From assembly GCA_023439045.1 (NCBI GenBank), contig JAEXOY010000045.1:141074-205073 (forward strand): a stretch of DNA of 64,000 bases, read 5' to 3'. This document shows, piece after piece, positions 53,368 through 63,493 of the stretch. This DNA comes from Bacillota bacterium (GTDB taxonomy: Bacteria; Bacillota; Clostridia; Acetivibrionales; DSM-1351). The position numbers and the translations under genes were made by a program. Numbering within the stretch: the stretch's first letter is position 1; each line of letters starts with the position of its first letter. A model generated the notes under the pieces. It did no database searches. It was not told where the DNA came from and saw only the letters and a list, made by a program, of their open reading frames with translations.

Positions 53368-54756
53368 ATGTACTCTGACGATACTATTGCTGCACTATCT
53401 ACACCGTTTGGAACAGGTGGAATAGGTGTAATAAGAATAAGTGGAAGTTCAGCCTTTTCAATTGCTGAAAAGGTTTTTTTGTCATCTAAAAATATGCAGG
53501 ATATAAAATCGCATACGGTTAATTACGGTAAAATCATTGATCCAATCAGTAAAGAGGTAATTGATGAGGTATTGCTTTTGAAGATGAAAAAGCCAAACAC
53601 CTTTACCCGTGAGGATGTCATTGAAATACATTGTCATGGGGGAATAGTTGTAATAGATAATGTGTTGACTTTATTATATAAAAACGGTGCAAGGCCGGCG
53701 GAACCAGGAGAGTTCACCAAACGTGCCTTCTTGAATGGAAGAATAGATTTATCTCAGGCAGAAGGCATCATTGACTTAATTAATGCCAAAACCAAGCAAA
53801 GCTCAAAGGCAGCAGTAAATCATATTGAGGGTAAGTTGTCAAAAAGGCTTAAAGAAAGTAGAGAAAAACTCATTGAGCTATTGGCACATATTGATGTTAC
53901 AGTAGATTACCCTGAGCACGACATAGAAGAGATTACAGGTGAAAAGGTATTTGAAGGTATAACAGAAATAAAGAAAGAGCTTATAAGGTTGTCAGATACC
54001 TTTTCAAGAGGTAGAATCCTGAGAGAGGGTATTAATATAGTTATAGCAGGCAAGCCTAATGTCGGAAAGTCTTCCCTACTCAATCAACTTAGTGGAGAGA
54101 CTAAGGCTATTGTAACAGATATCCCAGGAACAACTAGAGATACTATAGAGGAGTATATTAACATCAAGGGTATACCTGCAAAGATAACTGACACGGCAGG
54201 TATTAGAGAGACAGAGGATGTAGTAGAAAAAATAGGAGTGGATAAAGCTAGAAAGGCAATGGAGGAAGCAGACCTCATAATCTTGATGGTGGCAGCAAAT
54301 AATGGGCTTACACAAGAGGATGATCTGATTATTAAGGAAATCCAAGACAGGAAGCATCTTGTCTTGATAAATAAAACTGATCTAGCTAGTGAAGATCAAT
54401 TAAATTTGCTTGTAAACAGCATAGCTAAAGCAACGTCAGGTAAGATATTAAAGGCATCTGTCAAGGAAGAAGTGGGAGTGGAAGATTTAGAGGATAGTGT
54501 TGCTAACATGTTCTTTAAAGGGAGTCTCTCACAAAATGATGAAGTGCTTATCACAAATATTCGTCATAAGAGCTTGGTGGATAAGGCTATTACTGAAATC
54601 GATCAAGCAATAGAGGCTTACAACTTTGGAATGCCACTTGACATGGTTACAATTGATATAAAAAATGCCGCTGACAGCATTGGACAAATTACAGGAGAAT
54701 CAATTTCTGAAGCAGTAATGCACAATATTTTTAGCAGATTCTGTTTAGGGAAATAG
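53368..54756 (+). CDS. mnmE: tRNA uridine-5-carboxymethylaminomethyl GTPase MnmE
   Basis: A 462-residue GTPase that with MnmG modifies U34 of tRNAs. The N-terminal folate-binding domain starts TIAALSTPFGTGGIGVIRISG. G motifs are GKPNVGKSSLLN, DIPGTTRD, DTAGIRE and NKTD. The C terminus ends FCLGK with the catalytic cysteine. The start at 53368 has GAGG six bases upstream; the ATG four codons earlier has none. mnmG follows. Confidence 0.96.
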   Translation: MYSDDTIAALSTPFGTGGIGVIRISGSSAFSIAEKVFLSSKNMQDIKSHTVNYGKIIDPISKEVIDEVLLLKMKKPNTFTREDVIEIHCHGGIVVIDNVLTLLYKNGARPAEPGEFTKRAFLNGRIDLSQAEGIIDLINAKTKQSSKAAVNHIEGKLSKRLKESREKLIELLAHIDVTVDYPEHDIEEITGEKVFEGITEIKKELIRLSDTFSRGRILREGINIVIAGKPNVGKSSLLNQLSGETKAIVTDIPGTTRDTIEEYINIKGIPAKITDTAGIRETEDVVEKIGVDKARKAMEEADLIILMVAANNGLTQEDDLIIKEIQDRKHLVLINKTDLASEDQLNLLVNSIAKATSGKILKASVKEEVGVEDLEDSVANMFFKGSLSQNDEVLITNIRHKSLVDKAITEIDQAIEAYNFGMPLDMVTIDIKNAADSIGQITGESISEAVMHNIFSRFCLGK

Positions 54757-54775
54757 GTGAAAGGAAGTAGGACAT

Positions 54776-56686
54776 ATGGATTATTTTGCGGGAAAATATG
54801 ATGTAGTTGTTGTAGGGGCAGGACATGCCGGGTGTGAGGCGGCACTTGCAGCAGCAAGATTAGGACTCGATACTATTGTATTTGCAATAAATTTGGATAG
54901 TATAGCCAACATGCCATGTAACCCCAGTATTGGGGGTACTGCTAAGGGGCACTTGGTTAGGGAAATAGATGCACTAGGTGGGGAAATGGGTAAATGTACT
55001 GATAAGACATTTATTCAATCAAAGATTTTAAACAAGGCTAAGGGGCCAGCAGTATATTCCTTGAGGGCTCAAGTAGACAGAAGAAAATATCAGGCAACTA
55101 TGAAGCATACCATGGAGCTGCAGGAAAATCTGGATATCAGACAGGCTGAGGTAGTAGAGCTTCTCACCAATGAGGATAAAACAAAAATAACGGGTGTAAA
55201 AACACACACAGGTGCTATTTTTGAGTGCAGTACTGTAGTACTTACAACAGGTACCTATCTAAAGGGCAGGATAATTATCGGGGATGTGAATTATTCGGGT
55301 GGACCGGATGGCATTTTCCCTGCAAACAAATTATCAGAAAGTATGTTAGACCTTGGGATAGAGTTGTTTAGGTTTAAAACAGGCACGCCTGCAAGGCTAT
55401 CTAGAAGGAGCCTGGATTTTGACAAAATGGTAGAACAGCCGGGAGACGACTTGATTTTACCATTTTCATTTGAAACAGAGGAGATTAATAAAGAACAGGT
55501 ATCTTGTTGGTTGACTTATACAAATTTAGACACTCATAAGGTGATTAAGGACAACCTACACCGTTCACCATTATATAGCGGAGATATTAAAGGAGTTGGT
55601 CCTAGGTATTGCCCTTCAATAGAAGACAAAGTAGTGCGTTTTGCGGATAAAGAAAATCATCAGGTATTTGTAGAACCTATGGGATCGGATACAGAAGAAA
55701 TGTATCTACAGGGTATGTCTTCTAGTCTGCCGGAGGACGTGCAGGTTGCATTTATGCGTACTATCCCAGGGCTTGAAAATGTTAAGGTTATGAGAAGCGC
55801 ATATGCTATAGAATATGATTGCATAAATGCAACTCAGCTTAAACTCTCATTGGAATTTAAAAATATAGAAGGACTATTCTCTGCCGGTCAAATAAACGGA
55901 AGCTCTGGTTATGAAGAAGCAGCAGCCCAGGGATTAATTGCTGGAATAAATGCTGCTAGAAAAGTGCTAGAAAAGGAACCTCTTATTTTAGACAGGTCGG
56001 AAGCCTATATAGGAGTGCTTATTGATGACCTTGTCACAAAAGGGACTCATGAGCCATATAGAATGATGACCTCGAGGTCAGAATACAGACTTCTATTAAG
56101 ACAGGATAATGCCGACTTGCGGCTGACACCTATTGGATATCAATTTGGGCTTATTACTGAGCAAAGATATAGTGCATTTTTAGCTAAAAAGAAAATGATA
56201 GAAGATGAAATTGTCAGATTGGAAAATACTATTGTGCCTCCAAGCGAGAATGTTTTGAACTACCTTGATAGCAGGAACAGCACAAGAATTAAGAGTGGAA
56301 TCAGATTGACTGAGCTTCTGAGAAGACCTGAGATAAGCTATGACAGCTTGGCGGAAATCACCGAGCTGCCTCATCTTCCTCGTTCGGTCCGAGAGCAAGT
56401 TGAAATTGCAATAAAATATGAAGGGTATATAAAAAGGCAGCTCATGCAGGTAGAGCAATTTAAGAAATTAGAAGGCAGAAGATTTCCTGAAGGTATTGAT
56501 TTTAATTCTATACAGGGATTAAGACTAGAGGCCAGACAAAAACTAGCAAAAATTAATCCAGATTCAATAGGTCAAGCCTCAAGAATTACAGGGGTTTCGC
56601 CTGCGGATATTTCTGTATTATTAATACATCTAGAACAGTATAACAGGCAGAAACAGGCGATAAATAAAACAACGGAGGACGCATAA
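54776..56686 (+). CDS. mnmG: tRNA uridine-5-carboxymethylaminomethyl enzyme MnmG (GidA)
   Basis: A 636-residue FAD enzyme, partner of MnmE. It has the FAD motif VVVGAGHAGCEAALAAARLG and the conserved NPSIGGTAKGHLVREIDALGG. The C-terminal helical region contains GVSPADISVLLIHLE. Its length is normal. rsmG starts on the base after its stop codon. Confidence 0.97.
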   Translation: MDYFAGKYDVVVVGAGHAGCEAALAAARLGLDTIVFAINLDSIANMPCNPSIGGTAKGHLVREIDALGGEMGKCTDKTFIQSKILNKAKGPAVYSLRAQVDRRKYQATMKHTMELQENLDIRQAEVVELLTNEDKTKITGVKTHTGAIFECSTVVLTTGTYLKGRIIIGDVNYSGGPDGIFPANKLSESMLDLGIELFRFKTGTPARLSRRSLDFDKMVEQPGDDLILPFSFETEEINKEQVSCWLTYTNLDTHKVIKDNLHRSPLYSGDIKGVGPRYCPSIEDKVVRFADKENHQVFVEPMGSDTEEMYLQGMSSSLPEDVQVAFMRTIPGLENVKVMRSAYAIEYDCINATQLKLSLEFKNIEGLFSAGQINGSSGYEEAAAQGLIAGINAARKVLEKEPLILDRSEAYIGVLIDDLVTKGTHEPYRMMTSRSEYRLLLRQDNADLRLTPIGYQFGLITEQRYSAFLAKKKMIEDEIVRLENTIVPPSENVLNYLDSRNSTRIKSGIRLTELLRRPEISYDSLAEITELPHLPRSVREQVEIAIKYEGYIKRQLMQVEQFKKLEGRRFPEGIDFNSIQGLRLEARQKLAKINPDSIGQASRITGVSPADISVLLIHLEQYNRQKQAINKTTEDA

Positions 56687-57406
56687 ATGCAAGCTGAATT
56701 AGCTCATTTTCTTAAAAAGGGTATGTCCGAATATGGTGTTAGCCTCACAGATATTCAGGTTAATCAGTTCGATTTATATAGGGAGCTGCTAAAAGAATGG
56801 AACCAGAAGATAAATTTAACTGCTATAGAGGACGACCAGGAAATAGTGTTGAAGCATTTTATTGATTCACTAAGCATAATGCCATATCTAAAAAATGAAA
56901 GTGCAAAATTGATTGATGTTGGAACTGGAGCAGGATTTCCAGGCATACCATTGAAAATTTGTGCTGATAAAATAGAGGTTACCTTGCTTGATTCTCTTGA
57001 AAAAAGAATTAAGTTTTTAAATGAGATAATTACATCTCTTAAGCTCTCTGGAATTAAGGCTGTACATTTTAGAGCAGAGGATGCAGGAATAGATAAAACA
57101 TTTAGGGAAAAATACGACATTTGTGTTGCAAGGGCTGTCGCAAATTTACCTGTTTTGCTTGAATATTGCTTACCTTTTGTAAAAATCAATGGGATATTTA
57201 TCGCAATGAAGGGAAGTAGCACCGAAGAGTTTGACAAGTGTGAAAAAGCACTCGACATATTAGGTGGGAAAATTGAAAAAATAGATAAATTCTTATTACC
57301 AGATAGTAATATAGAGAGAAATGTCGTTGTTGTAAAAAAGTTTAGACAGACGCCGACAAAATATCCTCGTAAAGCAGGAAAACCTTCTAAGGAGCCATTG
57401 ATTTAA
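56687..57406 (+). CDS. rsmG: 16S rRNA (guanine527-N7)-methyltransferase RsmG
   Basis: A 239-residue SAM-dependent methyltransferase for G527 of 16S rRNA. LYRELLKEWNQKINLTAI is the N-terminal family motif, DVGTGAGFPGIPLKI the SAM site, and CVARAVANLPVLLEYCLPF the catalytic region. The C terminus is lysine-rich, with a TPTKYPRKAGKPSKEPL tail. The gene abuts mnmG without intergenic bases. Confidence 0.96.
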   Translation: MQAELAHFLKKGMSEYGVSLTDIQVNQFDLYRELLKEWNQKINLTAIEDDQEIVLKHFIDSLSIMPYLKNESAKLIDVGTGAGFPGIPLKICADKIEVTLLDSLEKRIKFLNEIITSLKLSGIKAVHFRAEDAGIDKTFREKYDICVARAVANLPVLLEYCLPFVKINGIFIAMKGSSTEEFDKCEKALDILGGKIEKIDKFLLPDSNIERNVVVVKKFRQTPTKYPRKAGKPSKEPLI

Positions 57407-57515
57407 CCATAAAATTGAATAAAAAGGAATCTTAAAGAAACTTTTTATCGAACGAATCTTTTAGGGCAATAAAGGAAATATGAATAAATGACAGAATTAT
57501 CCTTTGTAATGTGTT

Positions 57516-57529
57516 TACAATATATTGTA
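57516..57529. promoter_or_regulatory. Palindrome upstream of noc
   Basis: TACAATATATTGTA, a perfect 14-base palindrome 46 bases before the noc start. It overlaps a possible -35-like TTTACA and is a candidate operator; the binding protein is unknown. Confidence 0.4.
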
Positions 57530-57575
57530 TAAAAACTCATTAAAAAAATAAAAATACACAAAGGATGGTGCCGTT

Positions 57576-58430
57576 ATGTTAGAAAGCAAGATTCATTTTT
57601 CAAGGTCGGACAAGCCTGAAAAGAAGGAAGAGCAAAAAAATATTATCTATGTTAGCATTGATTCTATAAGACCTAATCCATATCAACCTAGGAAGCAATT
57701 TAACAAACAGGCATTGGATGAATTGTGTGAATCAATAAAGCAATATGGTGTTCTTCAACCAATAAACGTAAGAAAGTTATCTCACAGTACCTATGAGTTA
57801 GTTGCTGGTGAAAGAAGACTAAGAGCTTCGACTATGGCTGGCCTTACTGAGATTCCCGCTATCATAATTAATGTTGATGACAACGATTCAGCAGTAATGG
57901 CTTTGATTGAAAATCTCTTGAGAGAAGACCTTAGTTATATGGAAGAGGCAGAGGGCTATTGTAACTTAATAAATGAGCATGGTTTTACCCAGGAGGAATT
58001 AGCACATAAAATTGGGAAGAGCCAGTCTACAATAGCTAATAAGATTAGGCTATTGAAGCTTTCTCCCTTGGTAAAAAAGATACTGGCTGATAATAATCTA
58101 ACTGAGAGACATGCAAGAGCCCTTCTTAAACTTCATGATGAACAGCTACAGCTAAAAGTGTTGAAGCTGGTATGTGAAAGAGGACTGAATGTTAAGAAAA
58201 CAGAGGAACTTGTTGAAAAGGCTATAGAAAAGTATTCAAAAGACTCAAGACAGAGAAGCAGTGACAAGAAGATGACCAAAGCAATAAAGGATGTTAGGAT
58301 TTTTGTCAATACCATCAGACAGGCAATAGATATAATGAAGCAGTCGGGAGTAAATGCAAAGGCAGCACAGATTGATAGAGGAGAATACATAGAATTTGTT
58401 GTGAGAGTACCCAAAAATAACTTAGCATAG
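57576..58430 (+). CDS. noc: Noc-type ParB paralogue
   Basis: A 284-residue ParB-family protein. The GERRLRA CTP motif is present, and the helix-turn-helix has GKSQSTIANKIRLLKLS with ERHARALLKL, as in Noc (nucleoid occlusion) and unlike the RPAIAN of the ParB in this window. It is located after rsmG as in B. subtilis. The N-terminal 22 residues (MLESKIHFSRSDKPEKKEEQ) are charged and lack the amphipathic membrane helix of B. subtilis Noc. No Noc-type target site (ATTTCCCGGGAAAT) was noticed in the window. Confidence 0.87.
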   Translation: MLESKIHFSRSDKPEKKEEQKNIIYVSIDSIRPNPYQPRKQFNKQALDELCESIKQYGVLQPINVRKLSHSTYELVAGERRLRASTMAGLTEIPAIIINVDDNDSAVMALIENLLREDLSYMEEAEGYCNLINEHGFTQEELAHKIGKSQSTIANKIRLLKLSPLVKKILADNNLTERHARALLKLHDEQLQLKVLKLVCERGLNVKKTEELVEKAIEKYSKDSRQRSSDKKMTKAIKDVRIFVNTIRQAIDIMKQSGVNAKAAQIDRGEYIEFVVRVPKNNLA

Positions 58431-58537
58431 GTAACTAAATTAGAGTTAACTAAACACAAATAATTTAAAGGCCCTAAAAACACTACTATTCTAAATATTA
58501 AATAATATTATAGATTAGAGAACTTTTGGGGCTATTT

Positions 58538-60217
58538 TTATGCGTCATTTGTTTTTTGAGATTGCTTTAGGGAATACATGTTCTTATCTGCTCTGATAAA
58601 AACATCATCAAGACTTTTATCTCGCTTCGGGTCATATATTGCATACCCGCAAGCAATGCTTACAGGAATTGTTGAATGGGTATTGTGTTCTTTTACAGCT
58701 CTGTCTAATTTTAAACATAATTGGTTAGCTTCAATCAGATCTATATCTTTTAAAAGCACAACAAACTCATCTCCACCAATTCTAAAAACATCGAACTTAT
58801 GGAATGTCGAGCAAATGATAGCACTACTTATTTTTATAAGCTGATCGCCATATTGATGACCAAGCTCGTCATTTGTGATTTTCAGATTATTAATATCTAG
58901 CATTATAAGCCCAATTTTTATATCACTATCTAAGATATTATTGTATCTAGCCATAGTTTCGCTATAAGAAGCTCTATTTCTAATACCGGTAAGGGTATCT
59001 TTATATGCTAGGTGCTCTAAATTCATGGTCTTTTTTTGCATGTATATAACATCAACTAAGTTTGAATATGTATTAGCAAATAGAGTTAGTATAAAAATAA
59101 TAAAACCGAATTGTACAAAATTAGTGCTACTATAGTTCCATCTTAAGTAATAATTAATTACTGCTAATAAACTGAATATTAATAATAATGAGCTACTATA
59201 AAAAAATCTCGCCAGCCTCTTTTTTTTGGTGTTTATATATTCAGTAGTCATAATAATAAATACTATTAAAAGAGAAGTGGATACCATAAAATGAAATATT
59301 GGAAGCAGTTCTATCAAGTCTTTTATTTTAAAAGCCTGTAAGGTTAATGCTACTATTAAAAATCCTTCAAAGCAGAATAGCATTCCATTAACATATGCCA
59401 TTTTTTTTGGCTTATATTCTGTTTTAATAAACATTAAAAATGTGATAGGCATTAAGTATAGGGTCAAAAAACATACAATAAACTGAAGCTCAGCCGTATT
59501 TATGAATACTCTGGTTAACCTTGATTCTGAAATTAGCCAGATACCAGTAAAAATACTAAACAGACTTAACCAAAAATTACTCAAGAAGAAATACTTCCTA
59601 TACATTAGCATCAGAGAAATGGTTAGCATAAACAACCCAAAAGAAACTATGAGAACATTTGTAATATTTGGCAAAAAGTATTTAAATGTTAGATATCTTA
59701 CATAGTCTGTCTTAGAGCTAACCAAAACATTATTAAAAGACATACTTCTACTAGGGTATGAGTTTATAAGGTCTATAGTAATATCTTTATTCATGTAATC
59801 GCTTGGTATAGATATAAAATGGTACGCATTGCCCGGCGAGGAAATGGTGTGCTTCTTGTTGTTATTATCATAGGAATATATTAGCTTGTTATCTATTTTT
59901 ACATAAACAGAGGAATGCACTGAATAAAGTATGATGTTACAATCTTTGGAATCAATACTTCTCTCAATCTTGCTTTGTAAGTGAACCTTTTCAGCCATAA
60001 TGTCATAGAAAATAAATTCCTTATCAGATACTTCAACGGGTATTGTTGTCCTATTGTTGTTATATGTAAATGAATATGTCCACTTATTGGATAATACCTG
60101 GATATTCTTATCTATATCTTCAAATACATTAGAATTTGCATATGTTACATATGCAAAGAAGATAATACAGACTGCTATTAAAATTATTACTGATATACTA
60201 GTTATTTTATTCTTCAT
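58538..60217 (-). CDS. 7TMR-DISM-type membrane diguanylate cyclase
   Basis: A 559-residue protein: N-terminal signal anchor (about 8-26), an extracytoplasmic beta domain of about 150 residues with the layout of 7TMR-DISM extracellular domains, seven hydrophobic segments (about 187-390), then a GGDEF domain (about 405-555). The catalytic motif FRIGGDEFVVLL is intact, so c-di-GMP synthesis is expected. The product-inhibition site RxxD is absent (FHKFDVFR in that region). It lies on the minus strand against the flow of flanking origin genes, so it is probably an insertion into the conserved order. Confidence 0.88.
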   Translation of the reverse strand: MKNKITSISVIILIAVCIIFFAYVTYANSNVFEDIDKNIQVLSNKWTYSFTYNNNRTTIPVEVSDKEFIFYDIMAEKVHLQSKIERSIDSKDCNIILYSVHSSVYVKIDNKLIYSYDNNNKKHTISSPGNAYHFISIPSDYMNKDITIDLINSYPSRSMSFNNVLVSSKTDYVRYLTFKYFLPNITNVLIVSFGLFMLTISLMLMYRKYFFLSNFWLSLFSIFTGIWLISESRLTRVFINTAELQFIVCFLTLYLMPITFLMFIKTEYKPKKMAYVNGMLFCFEGFLIVALTLQAFKIKDLIELLPIFHFMVSTSLLIVFIIMTTEYINTKKKRLARFFYSSSLLLIFSLLAVINYYLRWNYSSTNFVQFGFIIFILTLFANTYSNLVDVIYMQKKTMNLEHLAYKDTLTGIRNRASYSETMARYNNILDSDIKIGLIMLDINNLKITNDELGHQYGDQLIKISSAIICSTFHKFDVFRIGGDEFVVLLKDIDLIEANQLCLKLDRAVKEHNTHSTIPVSIACGYAIYDPKRDKSLDDVFIRADKNMYSLKQSQKTNDA

Positions 60218-60445
60218 GACATACCCCTAATACATAATAAACTAATTATATTCTTCTAACATTTCAGATTCAACCCAATTAAGGATTGCTAAACAAGCTA
60301 AACATAGTAAAATATATAAATAATGGAATAATAATATATATAGCAATTAAGTATGTAAAAATGTTAATATTCAAATAAGTGGACACAACCTAAAAATTTT
60401 ATTAAAATATAAAGTGGACTAATATGAAAAGAGGTTTTGATTTTA

Positions 60446-62968
60446 ATGGCAGATGAAATAAAAGAGCAAAAAATTATACCCATTGACATAGAAGCTGAAA
60501 TGAAAAAATCATTTATAGACTATGCAATGAGTGTAATTATTGACAGAGCACTACCTGATGTAAGGGATGGGCTCAAGCCTGTACATAGGCGTATATTATA
60601 TACTATGTATGTTTCAGGTTTTACGCCGGACAAGCCTTATAGAAAATCTGTTGCAACTGTTGGTGAAGCTTTGAAAAGCTTTCATCCTCATGGTGATGCA
60701 GCGGTATATGATAGCTTAGTTAGAATGGCTCAGGATTTCTCTCTCAGACATCCATTGGTTGATGGACATGGTAATTTTGGATCTAGAGATGGTGACGCAG
60801 CAGCTGCAATGAGATACACAGAAGCTAGGCTTGCTAAGATTTCCATGGAAATGCTTGCGGATATAAATAAGGATACTGTTGATTTTAAGCCTAATTTTGA
60901 CGATCATGAGGTTGAGCCAGTAGTATTACCTTCTCGCTTTCCACAGTTGCTGGTAAATGGATCAACAGGTATTGCTGTTGGTATGGCTACAAATATACCT
61001 CCTCACAATTTGGGAGAAGTAATTGATGGTATTAATAGTGTTATTGATAATCCTGAAATTACTATAGATGAACTTCTCAAATATATAAAGGGGCCTGATT
61101 TCCCAACTGCAGCAAAGATAATAGGGAAAAAAGGCATAAGGGACGCTTATAGGACAGGAAGAGGTAGAATTATTGTTCGTTCCGAAGCTACTATTGAAGA
61201 AATGCATGGGAACAGGCACAGAATAGTTATTACCGAAATACCATACCAGGTTAATAAGGCTAGGTTGGTTGAAAAAATTGCTGATCTGGTTAAGGAGAAA
61301 AGAATAGATGGAATATCATTCCTTCAAGATGAGTCTGGAAGAGAAGAACCTGTTCGAATTGTTATTGAACTGAAGAGGGATGCAAATCCAAATGTTGTTC
61401 TTAATCAATTATATAAGAATACCCAGCTCCAGGAATCATATAGTGTCAACATGGTTGCCATTGTACCAACTAAGGACAAGCATTTTGAACCAAGAACTCT
61501 TAACCTAAGAGAAGTTATAGATTATTATATTGAGCACCAAGTTAATGTTATCAGGAGAAGAACAAAGTTTGAACTAGACAAGGCGGAGGCAAGGGCTCAC
61601 ATCTTAGAGGGGTTAAAAGTTGCACTTGATAATCTTGATGAGGTAATTAGAATTATCAGGGCATCAAAGACTGAAGCCAACGCTAAAGAGGGTCTTATGG
61701 AACGCTTTGGCTTTAGTGAAAAGCAAGCACAAGCTATTGTTGACATGAGATTGGGACGTTTGACAGGCTTAGAACGTGAAAAGCTTGAAAACGAACTCAA
61801 GGAATTAATGGAGAAGATTGAGTATTATAAGCAGGTGCTGGGCGATGAAACGCTAGTTCATAAAATTATCAAGGACGAGCTTGCAGTAATTAAAGCTAAG
61901 TATGCTGATGAAAGAAGAACTAAGATAGAAATAGACGAGGATGAAATAGACATTGAAGATTTAATACAAGAAGAAGAAAGTGTTATTACAATGACACACT
62001 TCGGATATATAAAGAGGCTTCCTGCTGATACCTACAAGAGCCAACGTAGAGGTGGAAAGGGTATTATTGGTCTGAGCACCAGAGAAGAAGACTTTGTAAA
62101 GAATTTATTTGTTACTTCAACTCATCACTTTATTTTATTCTTTACAAATAAAGGTAGAGTTTATAGGCTAAAGGCCTATGAAATACCAGAATCAGGTAGA
62201 CAGGCAAAAGGAACTGCTATTGTTAATCTGCTTCAATTAGATGGGGACGAGAAGGTTACTGCAGTTATTCCTATTCAGGAGTATAAAGAAGGCATGTACT
62301 TGATGATGGCAACTAAGAATGGTGTTGTCAAGAAAACCGATCTGATGGAGTATGACAACATTAGAAAGGGTGGACTAGCTGCCGTTACCCTTAGAGAAAA
62401 TGATGAACTAATTGATGTTAAGCTGACTGATGGTAATCAAGACATTATGCTCTCTACCGTTAATGGTATGGCGATTCGCTTCAAAGAAACGGATGCAAGA
62501 CCTATAGGTAGAGTTTCTCAGGGAGTCAAGGGAATAGAACTTGAAGAGGGTGATGTAGTTGTTGGTATGGAGGTTTGTACGCCTGATACTACATTATTGG
62601 TTGTAACTGAGAATGGTTTTGGTAAGAGAACTGAACTTGAGGAATATAAGACGCAAACAAGAGGTGGCAAAGGTATACTGACCTACAGAATTACTGAAAA
62701 AACAGGCAAGTCTATAGGTATGCAGCTTGTTGCTGAAGATGATGATATTATCCTTATTAGCTCAGATGGAACTATAATAAGAATGAAGGTAAGCGAAATT
62801 AGTATATTAGGCAGGGCTACCCAAGGAGTAACACTCATGAGAATGAGTGAGGGTAATAAGGTTGTAAGTATAGCAAGAATGATTAACGAAAATGTTGATG
62901 GTGAAGATGTATATGAGTCGGAAGAATCAGACGAAACAGAAGCCATTAACGAGGACAACCAAGAATAA
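60446..62968 (+). CDS. gyrA: DNA gyrase subunit A
   Basis: An 840-residue topoisomerase subunit. The active-site tyrosine is in AAAMRYTEARL, with the quinolone region HPHGDAAVYDSLVRMAQDF nearby. The C-terminal beta-pinwheel repeats include the GyrA-box QRRGGKG and variants near QTRGGKG. The acidic tail DGEDVYESEESDETEA is typical of Gram-positive GyrA. The chosen ATG lies 11 bases after GAGG; an in-frame TTG three codons earlier is too close. The last codons are duplicated downstream. Confidence 0.96.
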   Translation: MADEIKEQKIIPIDIEAEMKKSFIDYAMSVIIDRALPDVRDGLKPVHRRILYTMYVSGFTPDKPYRKSVATVGEALKSFHPHGDAAVYDSLVRMAQDFSLRHPLVDGHGNFGSRDGDAAAAMRYTEARLAKISMEMLADINKDTVDFKPNFDDHEVEPVVLPSRFPQLLVNGSTGIAVGMATNIPPHNLGEVIDGINSVIDNPEITIDELLKYIKGPDFPTAAKIIGKKGIRDAYRTGRGRIIVRSEATIEEMHGNRHRIVITEIPYQVNKARLVEKIADLVKEKRIDGISFLQDESGREEPVRIVIELKRDANPNVVLNQLYKNTQLQESYSVNMVAIVPTKDKHFEPRTLNLREVIDYYIEHQVNVIRRRTKFELDKAEARAHILEGLKVALDNLDEVIRIIRASKTEANAKEGLMERFGFSEKQAQAIVDMRLGRLTGLEREKLENELKELMEKIEYYKQVLGDETLVHKIIKDELAVIKAKYADERRTKIEIDEDEIDIEDLIQEEESVITMTHFGYIKRLPADTYKSQRRGGKGIIGLSTREEDFVKNLFVTSTHHFILFFTNKGRVYRLKAYEIPESGRQAKGTAIVNLLQLDGDEKVTAVIPIQEYKEGMYLMMATKNGVVKKTDLMEYDNIRKGGLAAVTLRENDELIDVKLTDGNQDIMLSTVNGMAIRFKETDARPIGRVSQGVKGIELEEGDVVVGMEVCTPDTTLLVVTENGFGKRTELEEYKTQTRGGKGILTYRITEKTGKSIGMQLVAEDDDIILISSDGTIIRMKVSEISILGRATQGVTLMRMSEGNKVVSIARMINENVDGEDVYESEESDETEAINEDNQE

Positions 62969-62997
62969 AGGTTTACGAGAATAACCAAGAGAATAGA
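62949..62997 (+). repeat. Duplicated 3' end of gyrA
   Basis: ACGAGgAcAACCAAGA-ATAAAG (from 62949, containing the stop) recurs as ACGAGaAtAACCAAGAgAATAGA from 62975, a 26-base period with a few differences. Confidence 0.75.
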
Positions 62998-63079
62998 TAA
63001 AATATAATAATAGTAACAATAGTAACAAATATAACTCCTGTACCTATATAAAATTATAGGTGGGCGTATTATTTAATAT

Positions 63080-63150
63080 ATAAGGGGCTATTTATTAAGC
63101 TCAATGAACATTGCTTCATTGGACTTAGTAAATGCCCTTATTTCTTTTAT
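63080..63150 (+). terminator. Terminator of gyrA
   Basis: A long imperfect inverted repeat, from ATAAGGGGC with ATTTA and CAATGA on the left to TCATTG, TAAAT and GCCCTTAT on the right (63080-63141), followed by TTTCTTTT. Confidence 0.75.
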
Positions 63151-63329
63151 CAAACTTTATATAATAGAAGTGGATTGTAGAGGCTAGAGATTCTATTACC
63201 ATCCCCTAATTTTTATCGAGTATGGAGAATAAATAATATTATTTGAAACATGAGAAAAAATCAGTAAATCATACATTTATATGGCAAATAAGCAGTATAA
63301 CCATAATAAATTAAAATAACAGCTATATA

Positions 63330-63360
63330 CAAGCTTATTGGCGATTGATAATAAGCTTGA
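63330..63360. other. Palindrome in the rRNA upstream region
   Basis: CAAGCTTATT / AATAAGCTTG around a 10-base centre. A second short inverted repeat, GTTAGT/ACTAAC, follows at 63362-63378. Their function is unclear; they lie upstream of the rRNA promoter. Confidence 0.5.
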
Positions 63361-63458
63361 GTTAGTGGTATACTAACGAAGCTGTCGCAAACGACAACAC
63401 ATAACAATATATTTTGTAACAGTTTAGAAAACGAATTATAAAATAAATTAAAAAAGTG

Positions 63459-63487
63459 TTGACAACGAGATGGCCGCATGATATTAT
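63459..63487 (+). promoter_or_regulatory. rRNA operon promoter
   Basis: TTGACA (63459-63464), a 17-base spacer and TATTAT (63482-63487), followed by a leader of about 290 bases before 16S. Confidence 0.85.
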
Positions 63488-63493
63488 AATTAA

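Noticed and set aside
63330..63378. Attachment site of an integrated element
   Set aside because: The palindromes lie upstream of the rRNA promoter, with no integrase nearby and no second copy seen.
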